Below, one piece after another: positions 27,810 to 35,390 of a stretch of 64,000 bases of DNA. Origin of the DNA: Candidatus Deferrimicrobiaceae bacterium (lineage in GTDB: Bacteria > Desulfobacterota > Deferrimicrobia > Deferrimicrobiales > Deferrimicrobiaceae). The notes beneath the pieces were generated by a model. It saw only the letters and a program-made list of their open reading frames with translations, searched no databases and was not told where the DNA came from. The stretch covers positions 434,001 to 498,000 of the forward strand of contig DASXVV010000009.1 of assembly GCA_036504035.1 (NCBI GenBank), read 5' to 3'. A program made the position numbers and the translations under genes. How positions within the stretch are numbered: the first letter of the stretch is position 1; every line of letters begins with the position of its first letter.

Positions 27810-29264
27810 ATGAGTCTTCTCAGTTCTCTGTTCGCAGGCGTCACCGGCATGACCGCTTACGGCAACGCGATGTCGATCATCGGCAACAACATCGCCAACG
27901 TCAACACTTCGGGCTTCAAGGCCGGCCGCCCGATCTTCGGCGACATCCTCTCCCAGAGCCTGGGCGCTTCCTCCCAGATCGGCCGAGGCGTCGAGCTCGA
28001 AAAGGTCGACACGATGTTCCAGCAGGGATCCTTCTCGACGACGGAGAACATCACCGACATGGCAATCGACGGCACGGGCTTCTTCGTCGTCAAGAACCAG
28101 AACGGCACCTTCTTCTCCCGCGCCGGGAACTTCCACTTCGATTCCGCGGGCTACCTCGTCAACCCGGAAGGGCTGGTGCTCCAGGGTTCGCAGATCATCA
28201 ACGGCAACGTCACCGGCAGCGTCGGCGACATCCGGAACGAAAACCTGACCGGCACCCCCAAGATGACGGGCAACGGCACCAACGGCAACGGCGGCGTCCA
28301 GATCGCGGCCAACCTCGACTCCCGCGTCGACGCCATCCCCGCTCCGGGCTTCAATATCGAGGGCACGAGCGCGACGACGAACTTCTCGACCTCCATCTCG
28401 GTCTACGACTCGCTCGGCAACGGACACCTGGTCAACGTCTACTTCAACAAGACCGGCGTGAACAACTGGGAATACCACGTCACAGCCGATTCGTCCGACC
28501 TCGCCGGATGGCCCGGCACCCCGATCGGCGGCCAGACCTGGCCTCCCGCCACCGCCCAGAAGATCGAGGTCGGCCGCGGCACGCTCGAGTTCAACACCGA
28601 TGGCGCCCTGGAACGCGTCGGGGTCAGCGGGACGCCCACGACCTACCTCGCTCCGGTTGCCCCTGCGGTCGCCTACCAGCCGGTCTTCCCGTTGACTACA
28701 TACCCGGCGGCAGGAACCCCGATCCAGCTCAGCTTCAACTTCAGCGGCGGCGCCACGCCGAACCAGGCGATCGCATTCAACTTCGGCGACGCGCTGACCG
28801 CAGGCGCAGCGTCGGCCCCGGTCGCCAACGCCACCGGCAAGGGGGGCCTGACGCAGTACGGTTCGACCTCCGCCGTTTCCTACCAGAAGCAGGACGGCTA
28901 CACCGTCGGTTCGCTTCGCAACATCTCGATCAGCCAGAAAGGCACCATCACCGGTATCTACACCAACGGGCAGACGATCGACCTGTACCAGATCTTCCTT
29001 GCCGACTTCAAGAGCCCGTCCGACCTGCTCAAGCAAGGCAAGAACCTCTTCTCGCAGTCGAAGGATTCGGGCGAGCCGATCATCGGACCTCCGGGATCCT
29101 CCGGCAAGGGGACGGTCATCGCGAACTCGATCGAAATGAGCAACGTCGACCTCGCGGCCGAGTTCGTCAACATGATCACCACGCAGCGCGGCTTCACCGC
29201 CAACACCCGTGTCATCTCCACCTCCGACGCGATGCTGACGGAACTCGTCAACCTGAAGCGGTAA
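27810..29264 (+). CDS. flgE: Flagellar hook protein FlgE
   Basis: The 484-residue hook subunit has the N-terminal rod/hook signature (IIGNNIANVNTSGFKAGRPI, residues about 18-37), the FlgE-type DGTGFFVVKNQNGTFFSRAG block, central hook domains (STSISVYDSLGNGHLVNVYF) and the C-terminal helix (VDLAAEFVNMITTQRGFTAN). AGGAGG precedes the start. It is last in the flgB operon and is followed by a strong terminator. Confidence 0.97.
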   Translation: MSLLSSLFAGVTGMTAYGNAMSIIGNNIANVNTSGFKAGRPIFGDILSQSLGASSQIGRGVELEKVDTMFQQGSFSTTENITDMAIDGTGFFVVKNQNGTFFSRAGNFHFDSAGYLVNPEGLVLQGSQIINGNVTGSVGDIRNENLTGTPKMTGNGTNGNGGVQIAANLDSRVDAIPAPGFNIEGTSATTNFSTSISVYDSLGNGHLVNVYFNKTGVNNWEYHVTADSSDLAGWPGTPIGGQTWPPATAQKIEVGRGTLEFNTDGALERVGVSGTPTTYLAPVAPAVAYQPVFPLTTYPAAGTPIQLSFNFSGGATPNQAIAFNFGDALTAGAASAPVANATGKGGLTQYGSTSAVSYQKQDGYTVGSLRNISISQKGTITGIYTNGQTIDLYQIFLADFKSPSDLLKQGKNLFSQSKDSGEPIIGPPGSSGKGTVIANSIEMSNVDLAAEFVNMITTQRGFTANTRVISTSDAMLTELVNLKR

Positions 29265-29272
29265 GCACGTAA

Positions 29273-29310
29273 GCGGGGCGCCCCGGGCAACCGGGGCGCC
29301 CCGCGTTTTT
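29273..29310 (+). terminator. Rho-independent terminator after flgE
   Basis: A 14-base perfect stem (GCGGGGCGCCCCGG / CCGGGGCGCCCCGC) with a GCAA loop, followed by GTTTTT, starts 9 bases after the flgE stop. This is the strongest terminator in the window and ends the flgB-flgE transcript. Confidence 0.95.
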
Positions 29311-29355
29311 ATCCCCCCAACCCGGCCTTGCGATGGGCAGGGTTGCCGGGCTGGA

Positions 29356-29495
29356 TACCCTCGCTCCCTCGGCTGCGTCGGAGGGGGGCCGTTCACTCCA
29401 TAGGCAGCCGCAACGTTTCTATCCATCGGCATTGCGTTCAGACCCCCCTTCCCTCCTCGCTGTCGGACGCGAGGACGATTGCCCGGCAGTCGTAG
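29356..29495 (+). repeat. Dispersed intergenic repeat, copy B
   Basis: Contains GGGGGGCCGTTCACTCCATA, GGCAGCCGCAAC, CTATCCATCGGCATTGCG and CAGACCCCC, matching copy A (12741) in the same orientation and copy C in reverse. Flanks ACCCTCG-TCCCTCGG before and CTGTCGG later are shared with copy C. Confidence 0.75.
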
Positions 29496-29527
29496 CGTCG
29501 CAAGGCGTACCCGAGGTACAGCCGAGG

Positions 29528-29550
29528 GATCGAGGGTCCCCGCCCGCGGC
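29528..29550 (-). repeat. Short repeat fragment between copies B and C
   Basis: GAGGGATCGAGGGTCCCCGC at 29528 recurs exactly at 29794 at the edge of copy C. It looks like an isolated end of the same element. Confidence 0.55.
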
Positions 29551-29666
29551 CTCCGCTCCCTTCCGACGCCATCCATGGCGTCTCATCCTCGCTTTCTGCT
29601 CAGCGTTCGCTCCGGAGCTCGAATCTCCGATTCCAACCAATCCCGGACGAATTCCCGCTCCCCCTT

Positions 29667-29816
29667 ACCTCCTCGCCGCCGGGCGATAGACCTCGGTCCC
29701 GACAGCGGAGGAAGGGAGGGGGTCTTCGCGCAGTGCCGATGGATAGAAGTGTTGCGGCTGATTACGGAGCGAACGGCCCCCTCCGACGACGCCGAGGGAT
29801 CGAGGGTCCCCGCCCG
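29667..29816 (-). repeat. Dispersed intergenic repeat, copy C (inverted)
   Basis: Read on the minus strand it gives GACCCTCGATCCCTCGGC, then GGAGGGGGCCGTTCGCTCCG, CAGCCGCAAC, CTATCCATCGGCACTGCG and CTGTCGG, closely following copy B. B and C thus form an inverted pair about 170 bases apart. Confidence 0.75.
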
Positions 29817-29961
29817 GCCCCCTCGCCGGGGGTCAATCCGCCGACGCTCCCCGCATCTCCGCCGGTTTCTTGACGCAGCCGCCAGCCCCCTCGATTTGCT
29901 CCTCGACAATATAGTTTGCAATTCCGATTACTTAGACAAGCATTCCCTGCCGGACGCAAGA

Positions 29962-29977
29962 CGGCACGACCCTTGAA
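29962..29977 (+). promoter_or_regulatory. Sigma-54-like promoter of the fliL operon
   Basis: CGGCACGACCCTTGAA matches TGGCACG-N4-TTGCW except at three bases; the -12 pair is GA rather than GC, so strength is uncertain. Predicted start near 29989, about 33 bases before the fliL ATG. A TGACG word lies near -116. Confidence 0.55.
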
Positions 29978-30021
29978 TAAAACTTCCTCCGTCACGTGTC
30001 CCCTATTCAAGGAGAGCCAAG

Positions 30022-30585
30022 ATGGCGGAAAAAGACGAAAAGAAGGGCACACCGGACGGCGCAGCCACGCCTCCGCCCAAATCCAAGAAAAAACTGGTCA
30101 TCTTCGGCCTGGTCGGGCTGATCGCGATCGTGGCGATCGGCGGCGGCATCTTCTTTTTCTTCAACAAGGGGAAATCCGCCCCCAAGGACAACAACGCGGC
30201 GGTCGCGGCCCAGGCGCCGAAGGAAGAGGAAAAAAAAGCGGAAGGCGACAAGAAGAAGGAGGGTGAAAAGGGCAAGACGGGCAGCAACCTGCTGGTCACC
30301 CTCGAGCCGTTCATCCTCAACCTGGCCGACGTCGACACCAACCGCTACCTCAAGATCACGATCGTACTCGAATTCGGCGATGCCGCCGGGGCAAGCCTGG
30401 CCGAGGGGCGCATGCCGCAGATCCGCGACGCCCTGATCCTGCTGATGAGCAGCCTGACCTACGGCGACATCCATTCGGTCGAAGGAAAGCTGACGCTCCA
30501 GAGCGAGATCCTCAACCGGCTCAACAAGGTGATGGAAGGCGCGTCGATCCGGCGAATCTACTTTACCGACCTCGTCGTCCAGTAA
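30022..30585 (+). CDS. fliL: Flagellar basal body-associated protein FliL
   Basis: The 187-residue single-pass inner-membrane protein supports stator function at the basal body. It has a charged start (Lys-rich to residue 26), a membrane helix (LVIFGLVGLIAIVAIGGGIF, 27-46), a Lys/Glu linker, and the periplasmic domain with LVTLEPFILNLADVDTNRYL and YLKITIVLEFG. CAAGGAGAG precedes the ATG. First gene of the fliL-to-fliA run. Confidence 0.93.
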   Translation: MAEKDEKKGTPDGAATPPPKSKKKLVIFGLVGLIAIVAIGGGIFFFFNKGKSAPKDNNAAVAAQAPKEEEKKAEGDKKKEGEKGKTGSNLLVTLEPFILNLADVDTNRYLKITIVLEFGDAAGASLAEGRMPQIRDALILLMSSLTYGDIHSVEGKLTLQSEILNRLNKVMEGASIRRIYFTDLVVQ

Positions 30586-30605
30586 GCGGAACGGGAGCTT
30601 TCACC

Positions 30606-31556
30606 TTGCGCGAGATTCTTACACAGGAAGAGGTCGACGCCCTCCTCGAGGCCTACGACAGCGGCGAGATCGAGGGCGGGCAGCCGCCTTCGGCGGCCAG
30701 CACCCCCTTCGATTTCCTCTCGCACAAGCTGATCGGCGGCGTCCAGGAGACGCTGATCGAGCTGATCCAGAACAACGCGGCGAAGGGTTGCTCCGTCCAC
30801 CTGACCGGCGTCACCCGGCGCGAGATCAAGGTTTCCAACGCGTCGTCCTACACCGAGACGGCGGGCAATTTCCTCTCCAATTTCAAGGGCCGCTCCTGCA
30901 TCGGCGTCCTGTCCTCCGACCTGACTCCGGGACATATGTTCCTGGCGATGTCGCCCTTCCTGGCCTACGCGCTGGTCGACCTGATGCTGGGAGGAGACGG
31001 CCGGATCGCCGAGCCCGACGACCGCGACTTTTCCGTCCTCGAAGTGCGGATGGCGGGCAAGGTGATGGCCGGGCTTACGGCCGAGCTGTCCAAGGCGTGG
31101 AACGGCGTCTCGACGGGTCATTTCTCGTTGGTCAAGGTCGAGACCAATCCCAAGATGCTCCCGGCGGTCCCGGATCAGGACCCGATCTACGTGATGAACT
31201 TCCGCGTCGAATCCGATACGGGGTTGTCGCGCGACTTCACGGTCTCCCTCCCCTTCGGCCTCATCGAGTCGCTGAAGGGGCAGGCGGAGGAGCCGGAACC
31301 GGTCGATCCGATGGCGTCGGAATACGCGGCGCTTTTGCGGGAATCGGCCGAAGAGATCGTTCTGACCGTCGAAGTGATGCTGGGCGAAGTGAGTCTCCCG
31401 ATCCGGGAGATCCTCTCGCTTAAACCGGGAGACGTCATCACGACGGACCAGGAGATCGACGCGCCCGTCGCCGTCCTGGTCGAAGGCAAGCCGAAGCTTT
31501 CCGGGCGTCCCGGCATTTCCCGGGGCAACCGGGCCATCAAGATCACCGCTGGCTAA
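30606..31556 (+). CDS. fliM: Flagellar motor switch protein FliM
   Basis: The 316-residue C-ring protein starts with TTG at 30606 (GGGAG upstream). Its first residues REILTQEEVDALLEAYDSGE hold the CheY-P-binding motif. The CheC-like middle (NNAAKGCSVHLTGVTRREIK, YALVDLMLGGDGRIAEPDDR) and the FliN-like C-terminal domain (VTVEVMLGEVSLPIREILSL-type region, LKPGDVITTDQEID) are intact. It should bind FliG through the middle domain. Confidence 0.96.
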   Translation: MREILTQEEVDALLEAYDSGEIEGGQPPSAASTPFDFLSHKLIGGVQETLIELIQNNAAKGCSVHLTGVTRREIKVSNASSYTETAGNFLSNFKGRSCIGVLSSDLTPGHMFLAMSPFLAYALVDLMLGGDGRIAEPDDRDFSVLEVRMAGKVMAGLTAELSKAWNGVSTGHFSLVKVETNPKMLPAVPDQDPIYVMNFRVESDTGLSRDFTVSLPFGLIESLKGQAEEPEPVDPMASEYAALLRESAEEIVLTVEVMLGEVSLPIREILSLKPGDVITTDQEIDAPVAVLVEGKPKLSGRPGISRGNRAIKITAG

Positions 31557-31568
31557 AAGGAGATAGTC

Positions 31569-31877
31569 ATGTCCGACGCGATCGTCTACGAAAACGGGCA
31601 GGAAAAGAAGGAATACGCCCGCGACATCGACTTCCTGCTCGATATCCCGGTCAAGCTGATCGTCGAGCTGGGCAAGGCACAGGTGCAGCTGGGCGACCTG
31701 CTCCGGCTCGGCCGCGGGTCGGTGCTCGAGCTCGAGAAGTCGGCCGAGGAACCGCTCGACGTCCACATCAACGGCAAGCTTATCGGCCGTGGAGAGGTCG
31801 TCGTGGTCAACAACAAGTTCGGCATCAAGCTGACCGAGATCGCCCCCGCCAACGAGCGGGTCGAGCTGCTCAAATGA
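31569..31877 (+). CDS. fliN: Flagellar motor switch protein FliN
   Basis: The 102-residue C-ring subunit consists of the SpoA domain: DIDFLLDIPVKLIVELGKAQ, GDLLRLGRGSVLELEKSAEE, VHINGKLIGRGEVVVVNNKF. It lacks the CheC-like extension of FliY. It starts 12 bases after fliM with AAGGAG upstream, and overlaps fliO by 4 bases. Confidence 0.97.
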   Translation: MSDAIVYENGQEKKEYARDIDFLLDIPVKLIVELGKAQVQLGDLLRLGRGSVLELEKSAEEPLDVHINGKLIGRGEVVVVNNKFGIKLTEIAPANERVELLK

Positions 31878-32479
31878 TCCGGCGGGCCTTTCTTGCCGCT
31901 TTCCTGATGATGCTGGCGGCGTCGCTCGCGGCCGCCCCGTGCGCCTCGGCGAAAAGCGAGAAACGTCACGGAAAGGCGCGCCCGGCAAAGGCATCGGAAA
32001 CCTCCCCCGCCGCAGAGCCCGAGCCGGCGCCGAAGATCGCCTTCGACAACGCGGCGCCCGCCGCCGACAACGCGGCCCGCCTCGCCGTAGACAACGCCGC
32101 CGGCGCCTCGGCCCCGATCCGGGAGTCCGACGTCTCTGCCACCGTCGTCACGGGCAAGCCGCTCGCGCAACCGCCCGCCGCCCCGTCCGAGGGCCCCTCC
32201 TTCGCCTGGGCCGCCGTCAAGATGGTGATCGCCCTGGGCATCGTCCTCGCGATGCTGCTGGGCATCTCGCACTTCATGAAGAAGTACATGGACCGCTTCG
32301 GGGCCGGCGCGGCCGCCCCCGGGCGCGCGATCACGGTCACGGAAGCACGGTCGGTCGCACCCAAGACGCAGGTCATGGTCATCGAGGCGCTCGGCTCCCG
32401 TTATTTGGTCGGCGTCACCCCGACGCAGGTCACGCTCATCGACAAGGTGCCCGCAGGCGCCACCGGAAAGGTCGCATGA
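31874..32479 (+). CDS. fliO: Flagellar biosynthetic protein FliO
   Basis: FliO helps assemble the FliP ring. The 201-residue protein has an N-terminal signal-like segment (FLAAFLMMLAASLAAAPCAS), an Ala/Pro-rich linker, a membrane helix (FAWAAVKMVIALGIVLAMLL, about 112-131), and the FliO cytoplasmic domain (ITVTEARSVAPKTQVMVIEA, LGSRYLVGVTPTQVTLI). Overlaps of 4 bases link it to fliN and fliP. Confidence 0.9.
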   Translation: MIRRAFLAAFLMMLAASLAAAPCASAKSEKRHGKARPAKASETSPAAEPEPAPKIAFDNAAPAADNAARLAVDNAAGASAPIRESDVSATVVTGKPLAQPPAAPSEGPSFAWAAVKMVIALGIVLAMLLGISHFMKKYMDRFGAGAAAPGRAITVTEARSVAPKTQVMVIEALGSRYLVGVTPTQVTLIDKVPAGATGKVA

Positions 32480-33246
32480 CGATGGCAACCCGTCTCCTCG
32501 CCGCCCTCCTGCTGCTCGGGCTGCTCTGCGCCGCCGCCCCGCGCCCCGCGGCCGCCGCCATGCCGCTTCCGCTTCCCAAGGTCAGCATCGGGCTGGCCGA
32601 CGAGGGAAAGCCTGGAGACGTCGCCGCATCGGTCAAGGTGCTCATCCTCTTCACGATCCTGTCGCTCGCGCCGTCGATCCTGATCATGACCAGCTCGTTC
32701 ACCCGGCTGATCGTTGTGCTCTCGTTCCTGCGGCAGGCGCTGGGCACGCAGCAGACGCCGCCCAACCAGGTGATCGTCGGGCTCGCGCTGTTCCTCACCT
32801 TCTTCATCATGTCGCCCGTCATCACCAAGGTGAACACCGATGCCTTCCAGCCGTTCATGGCCGGCAAGATCACCCAGGACGAGGCGTGGGAGAAAGGCAC
32901 CGCCCCGCTCAAGACGTTCATGCTGGCCAACACGCGGGAAAAGGACCTCGCCCTCATGGTCAACCTCTCGAAGGCCCCCCGCCCGAAGAACCAGGCCGAC
33001 CTCGGTATCACGGTGCTGACGCCCGCCTTCGTCCTGTCCGAGCTGCGCGTCGCCTTCCAGATGGGGTTCCTGATCTACATCCCGTTCCTGGTCATCGACA
33101 TGGTCGTCGCCTCGGTGCTCATGTCCATGGGCATGATGATGCTGCCCCCGGTCATGATCTCCCTCCCCTTCAAGCTCATGCTCTTCGTCCTGGTCGACGG
33201 CTGGAACCTGATCGTCGGCTCGCTGATGAAGAGCTTCGTGATGTGA
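32476..33246 (+). CDS. fliP: Flagellar export gate protein FliP
   Basis: FliP is a core of the type III export gate. The 256-residue protein has a cleavable signal (LLAALLLLGLLCAAAPRPAA) and the family segments LFTILSLAPSILIMTSSFTR, FLRQALGTQQTPPNQVIVGL, FLTFFIMSPVI and FQMGFLIYIPFLVIDMVVAS. Start by ATGA overlap with fliO; an ATG two codons in is possible. Confidence 0.96.
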   Translation: MTMATRLLAALLLLGLLCAAAPRPAAAAMPLPLPKVSIGLADEGKPGDVAASVKVLILFTILSLAPSILIMTSSFTRLIVVLSFLRQALGTQQTPPNQVIVGLALFLTFFIMSPVITKVNTDAFQPFMAGKITQDEAWEKGTAPLKTFMLANTREKDLALMVNLSKAPRPKNQADLGITVLTPAFVLSELRVAFQMGFLIYIPFLVIDMVVASVLMSMGMMMLPPVMISLPFKLMLFVLVDGWNLIVGSLMKSFVM

Positions 33247-33256
33247 GGCCGACGAC

Positions 33257-33526
33257 ATGACGCAGGAATTCGTCGCCGAAGTCATCCGGAAGGCGCTCCT
33301 CATGGTGCTGATGTGCGCGGCGCCCATGATGCTCGCGGCGCTCGTGGTCGGCATCCTGGTCTCGGTCTTCCAGGCGGTCACCTCGATCTCCGAGATGACG
33401 CTGGTCTTCATCCCGAAGATCATCGTCGTCTTCCTCGCGCTCGTGATCTTCTTCCCCTGGATCACCAACACGTTCCTCGATTTCGCCCGCTGGATCTTCG
33501 AGGGGCTTCCAACGATGGTCCACTGA
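33257..33526 (+). CDS. fliQ: Flagellar export gate protein FliQ
   Basis: The 89-residue protein has two membrane helices (about 16-38 and 48-72) and family sequence: VAEVIRKALLMVLMCAAPMM, GILVSVFQAVTSISEMTLVF with FIPKIIVVFLALVIFFPWI. Located between fliP and fliR, as usual. Confidence 0.96.
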   Translation: MTQEFVAEVIRKALLMVLMCAAPMMLAALVVGILVSVFQAVTSISEMTLVFIPKIIVVFLALVIFFPWITNTFLDFARWIFEGLPTMVH

Positions 33527-33528
33527 CG

Positions 33529-34302
33529 GTGGACCTCCATCCTCCCTCTCCCGAGCTGATCGGCACCTTCCTGCTCGCCTTCGTGCGCGTGTCGGGGCTG
33601 CTCTTCGCGACGCCGGTGCTCGGGAACCGCAACGTCCCCGCCCAGGTGCGGATCCTTCTCTCCCTGCTCTTCACGATGGCCATCCTCCCGCTCGTGCCCG
33701 TTTCCCGGATTGCACCCGAATCCGAGGGCTTCATCCCGGCGATGGTCTCCGAAGTGCTGCTGGGCGGATTTCTGGGGCTGGTCGGGTCGCTGCTGTTCGC
33801 CGCGGCCGAATTCGGCGGCCACATGGCCGGCCTCCAGATGGGATTCGCGATCGCCAATATCCTCAATCCCGAGAGCGAGTCGCAGACCTCGGTCTTCGCG
33901 ACGCTCACCTCGCTCACCGCCCTCCTGACGTTCGTCATGAGCGACGGCCACCACCTGTTCATCACCGCGCTGGTCCGCAGCTTCCAGTCGCTCCCGCTCG
34001 GCACCTTTTTCATCGACGCCGCGCGGGCCGGCACGCTTCTGCGCATGAGCACCGGCATCTTCGCCTACGGGCTCGCGCTGGCGGCCCCCGTCCTCGCGAT
34101 CACGCTGTTCGTCACCGTCGCCCTCGGCATCCTGTCCCGGTCCATGCCGCAGATCGACGTCTTCTTCATGAGCTTCGCGATCAACATCAGCGTCGGGATG
34201 TTCGTCTTCATCCTCTCGATCCCCTTCTTCCTGGCCGGCGTCCAGAAGCTGATCGGGATCTGCGAGCACGAGTTGCTCTTCGTGCTCGACATCGCCCGGT
34301 AG
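33529..34302 (+). CDS. fliR: Flagellar export gate protein FliR
   Basis: The GTG start at 33529, three bases after fliQ, gives 257 residues with about six membrane helices. Family segments include FLLAFVRVSGLLFATPVLGN, VPAQVRILLSLLFTMAILPL, MAGLQMGFAIANILNPESES and AAPVLAITLFVTVALGILSR. Upstream sequence in the same open frame overlaps fliQ and has no FliR features, so it is not used. Confidence 0.95.
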   Translation: MDLHPPSPELIGTFLLAFVRVSGLLFATPVLGNRNVPAQVRILLSLLFTMAILPLVPVSRIAPESEGFIPAMVSEVLLGGFLGLVGSLLFAAAEFGGHMAGLQMGFAIANILNPESESQTSVFATLTSLTALLTFVMSDGHHLFITALVRSFQSLPLGTFFIDAARAGTLLRMSTGIFAYGLALAAPVLAITLFVTVALGILSRSMPQIDVFFMSFAINISVGMFVFILSIPFFLAGVQKLIGICEHELLFVLDIAR

Positions 34303-34311
34303 CCCTCAGAC

Positions 34312-35379
34312 ATGGCCGATCCCTCCCGCACGGAGTCCGCGACCCCCAAGCGCCGCGACGAGATGCGGGAAAAGGGGAACGTTCCCAAGAGCCGCGAAGT
34401 CTCCTCCGCCGTCATCCTGCTGGGCTCCCTCGCCGCACTCCATTTCTCCGCCGGCCACATGATGAAGGGGCTCACGGACGTGCTGCGCGATTTCTTCAGC
34501 GCGAAGCCGACCCAGCTCGAGACCGTCGCCGGCATGCATGCGATGCTGATCGACCTCGTTTTGCGCTGCGGGCTGATCCTGGCGCCCGTGATGGGGTTCA
34601 CGATGCTCTGCGCCTACGTCGCGAACGTGGCGCAGGTCGGCTTCCTGTTCACCATGCAGCCGCTGACCCCCAACTTTGAAAAACTCAACCCGATCTCCGG
34701 ATTCTCCCGGCTCTTCTCGATGACCGCGATCGGGGAGCTCTTCAAGTCGCTCATCAAGTTCTCGCTGGTGGGATTGCTCGCGTGGCGGATCATCCGGGCC
34801 GAGATCCCGGTTCTTCCCGGCATCATCGACCGCACGACGCCCGAGATGGCCGTCTATTTCTCGTCGATCGTCTCCCGGCTCATCATCCATTGCGGCCTCG
34901 CGATGCTCGTCCTGGCCGCGGCGGACTACCTGTTCCAGCGCTGGAACTTCGAAAAATCCATAAAAATGACCAAGGACGAGGTCCGGCAGGAGGGCAAGGA
35001 CGCCGAAGGCGACCCGGCGGTCAAGGGGCGCATCCGCTCGCTCCAACGCGAGATGTCGCGGCGCCGGATCATGAAGGAGGTTCCCAAGGCCGACGTGATC
35101 ATCACGAACCCCACCCACTTCGCCATCGCCCTGAAATACGAACGGGGCCGCGGCATGACCGCTCCCAAGGTCGTGGCCAAGGGCGCCGACGTGATGGCGC
35201 GCCGGATTCGCGAGATCGCCACCGAACACGGAGTGCCGATTGTCGAGCGACCGCCGTTGGCACGGGCCTTGTATGCCAATGTAGACGAGGGGCAGGAAAT
35301 CCCCGAAGAATTCTACCGCGCGGTCGCCGAAGTGCTCGCTTATGTCTACAAACTTCGTAACCCGCGGATCGCCGTCTAG
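34312..35379 (+). CDS. flhB: Flagellar export switch protein FlhB
   Basis: The 355-residue export-switch protein has four membrane helices (about 30-210) and a cytoplasmic domain with the autocleavage site NPTH at 266-269 (VIITNPTHFAIALKYERG). Ends in GQEIPEEFYRAVAEVLAYVY. The N-terminal SRTESATPKRRDEMREKGNV matches the family. An FhlB-like paralogue of its C-terminal domain lies at 4421. Confidence 0.97.
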   Translation: MADPSRTESATPKRRDEMREKGNVPKSREVSSAVILLGSLAALHFSAGHMMKGLTDVLRDFFSAKPTQLETVAGMHAMLIDLVLRCGLILAPVMGFTMLCAYVANVAQVGFLFTMQPLTPNFEKLNPISGFSRLFSMTAIGELFKSLIKFSLVGLLAWRIIRAEIPVLPGIIDRTTPEMAVYFSSIVSRLIIHCGLAMLVLAAADYLFQRWNFEKSIKMTKDEVRQEGKDAEGDPAVKGRIRSLQREMSRRRIMKEVPKADVIITNPTHFAIALKYERGRGMTAPKVVAKGADVMARRIREIATEHGVPIVERPPLARALYANVDEGQEIPEEFYRAVAEVLAYVYKLRNPRIAV

Positions 35380-35390
35380 GAGGCAATACC

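Larger units (their letters stand above)
29311..30021. other. Long non-coding gap between flgE and fliL with inverted repeat copies
   Basis: More than 700 bases without a supported gene. It contains repeat copy B (plus), copy C (minus) and a short third piece between them, then an AT-rich stretch and a sigma-54-like site before fliL. Open frames here are repeat-derived and do not look coding. Confidence 0.7.

Noticed and set aside
29333-29976. Several short open frames between flgE and fliL
   Set aside because: They fall inside the dispersed repeats, differ between repeat copies and lack ribosome sites.
32401-34269. 622-codon minus-strand frame opposite fliP-fliQ-fliR
   Set aside because: Very acidic, repetitive shadow translation; the plus-strand genes are unmistakable.
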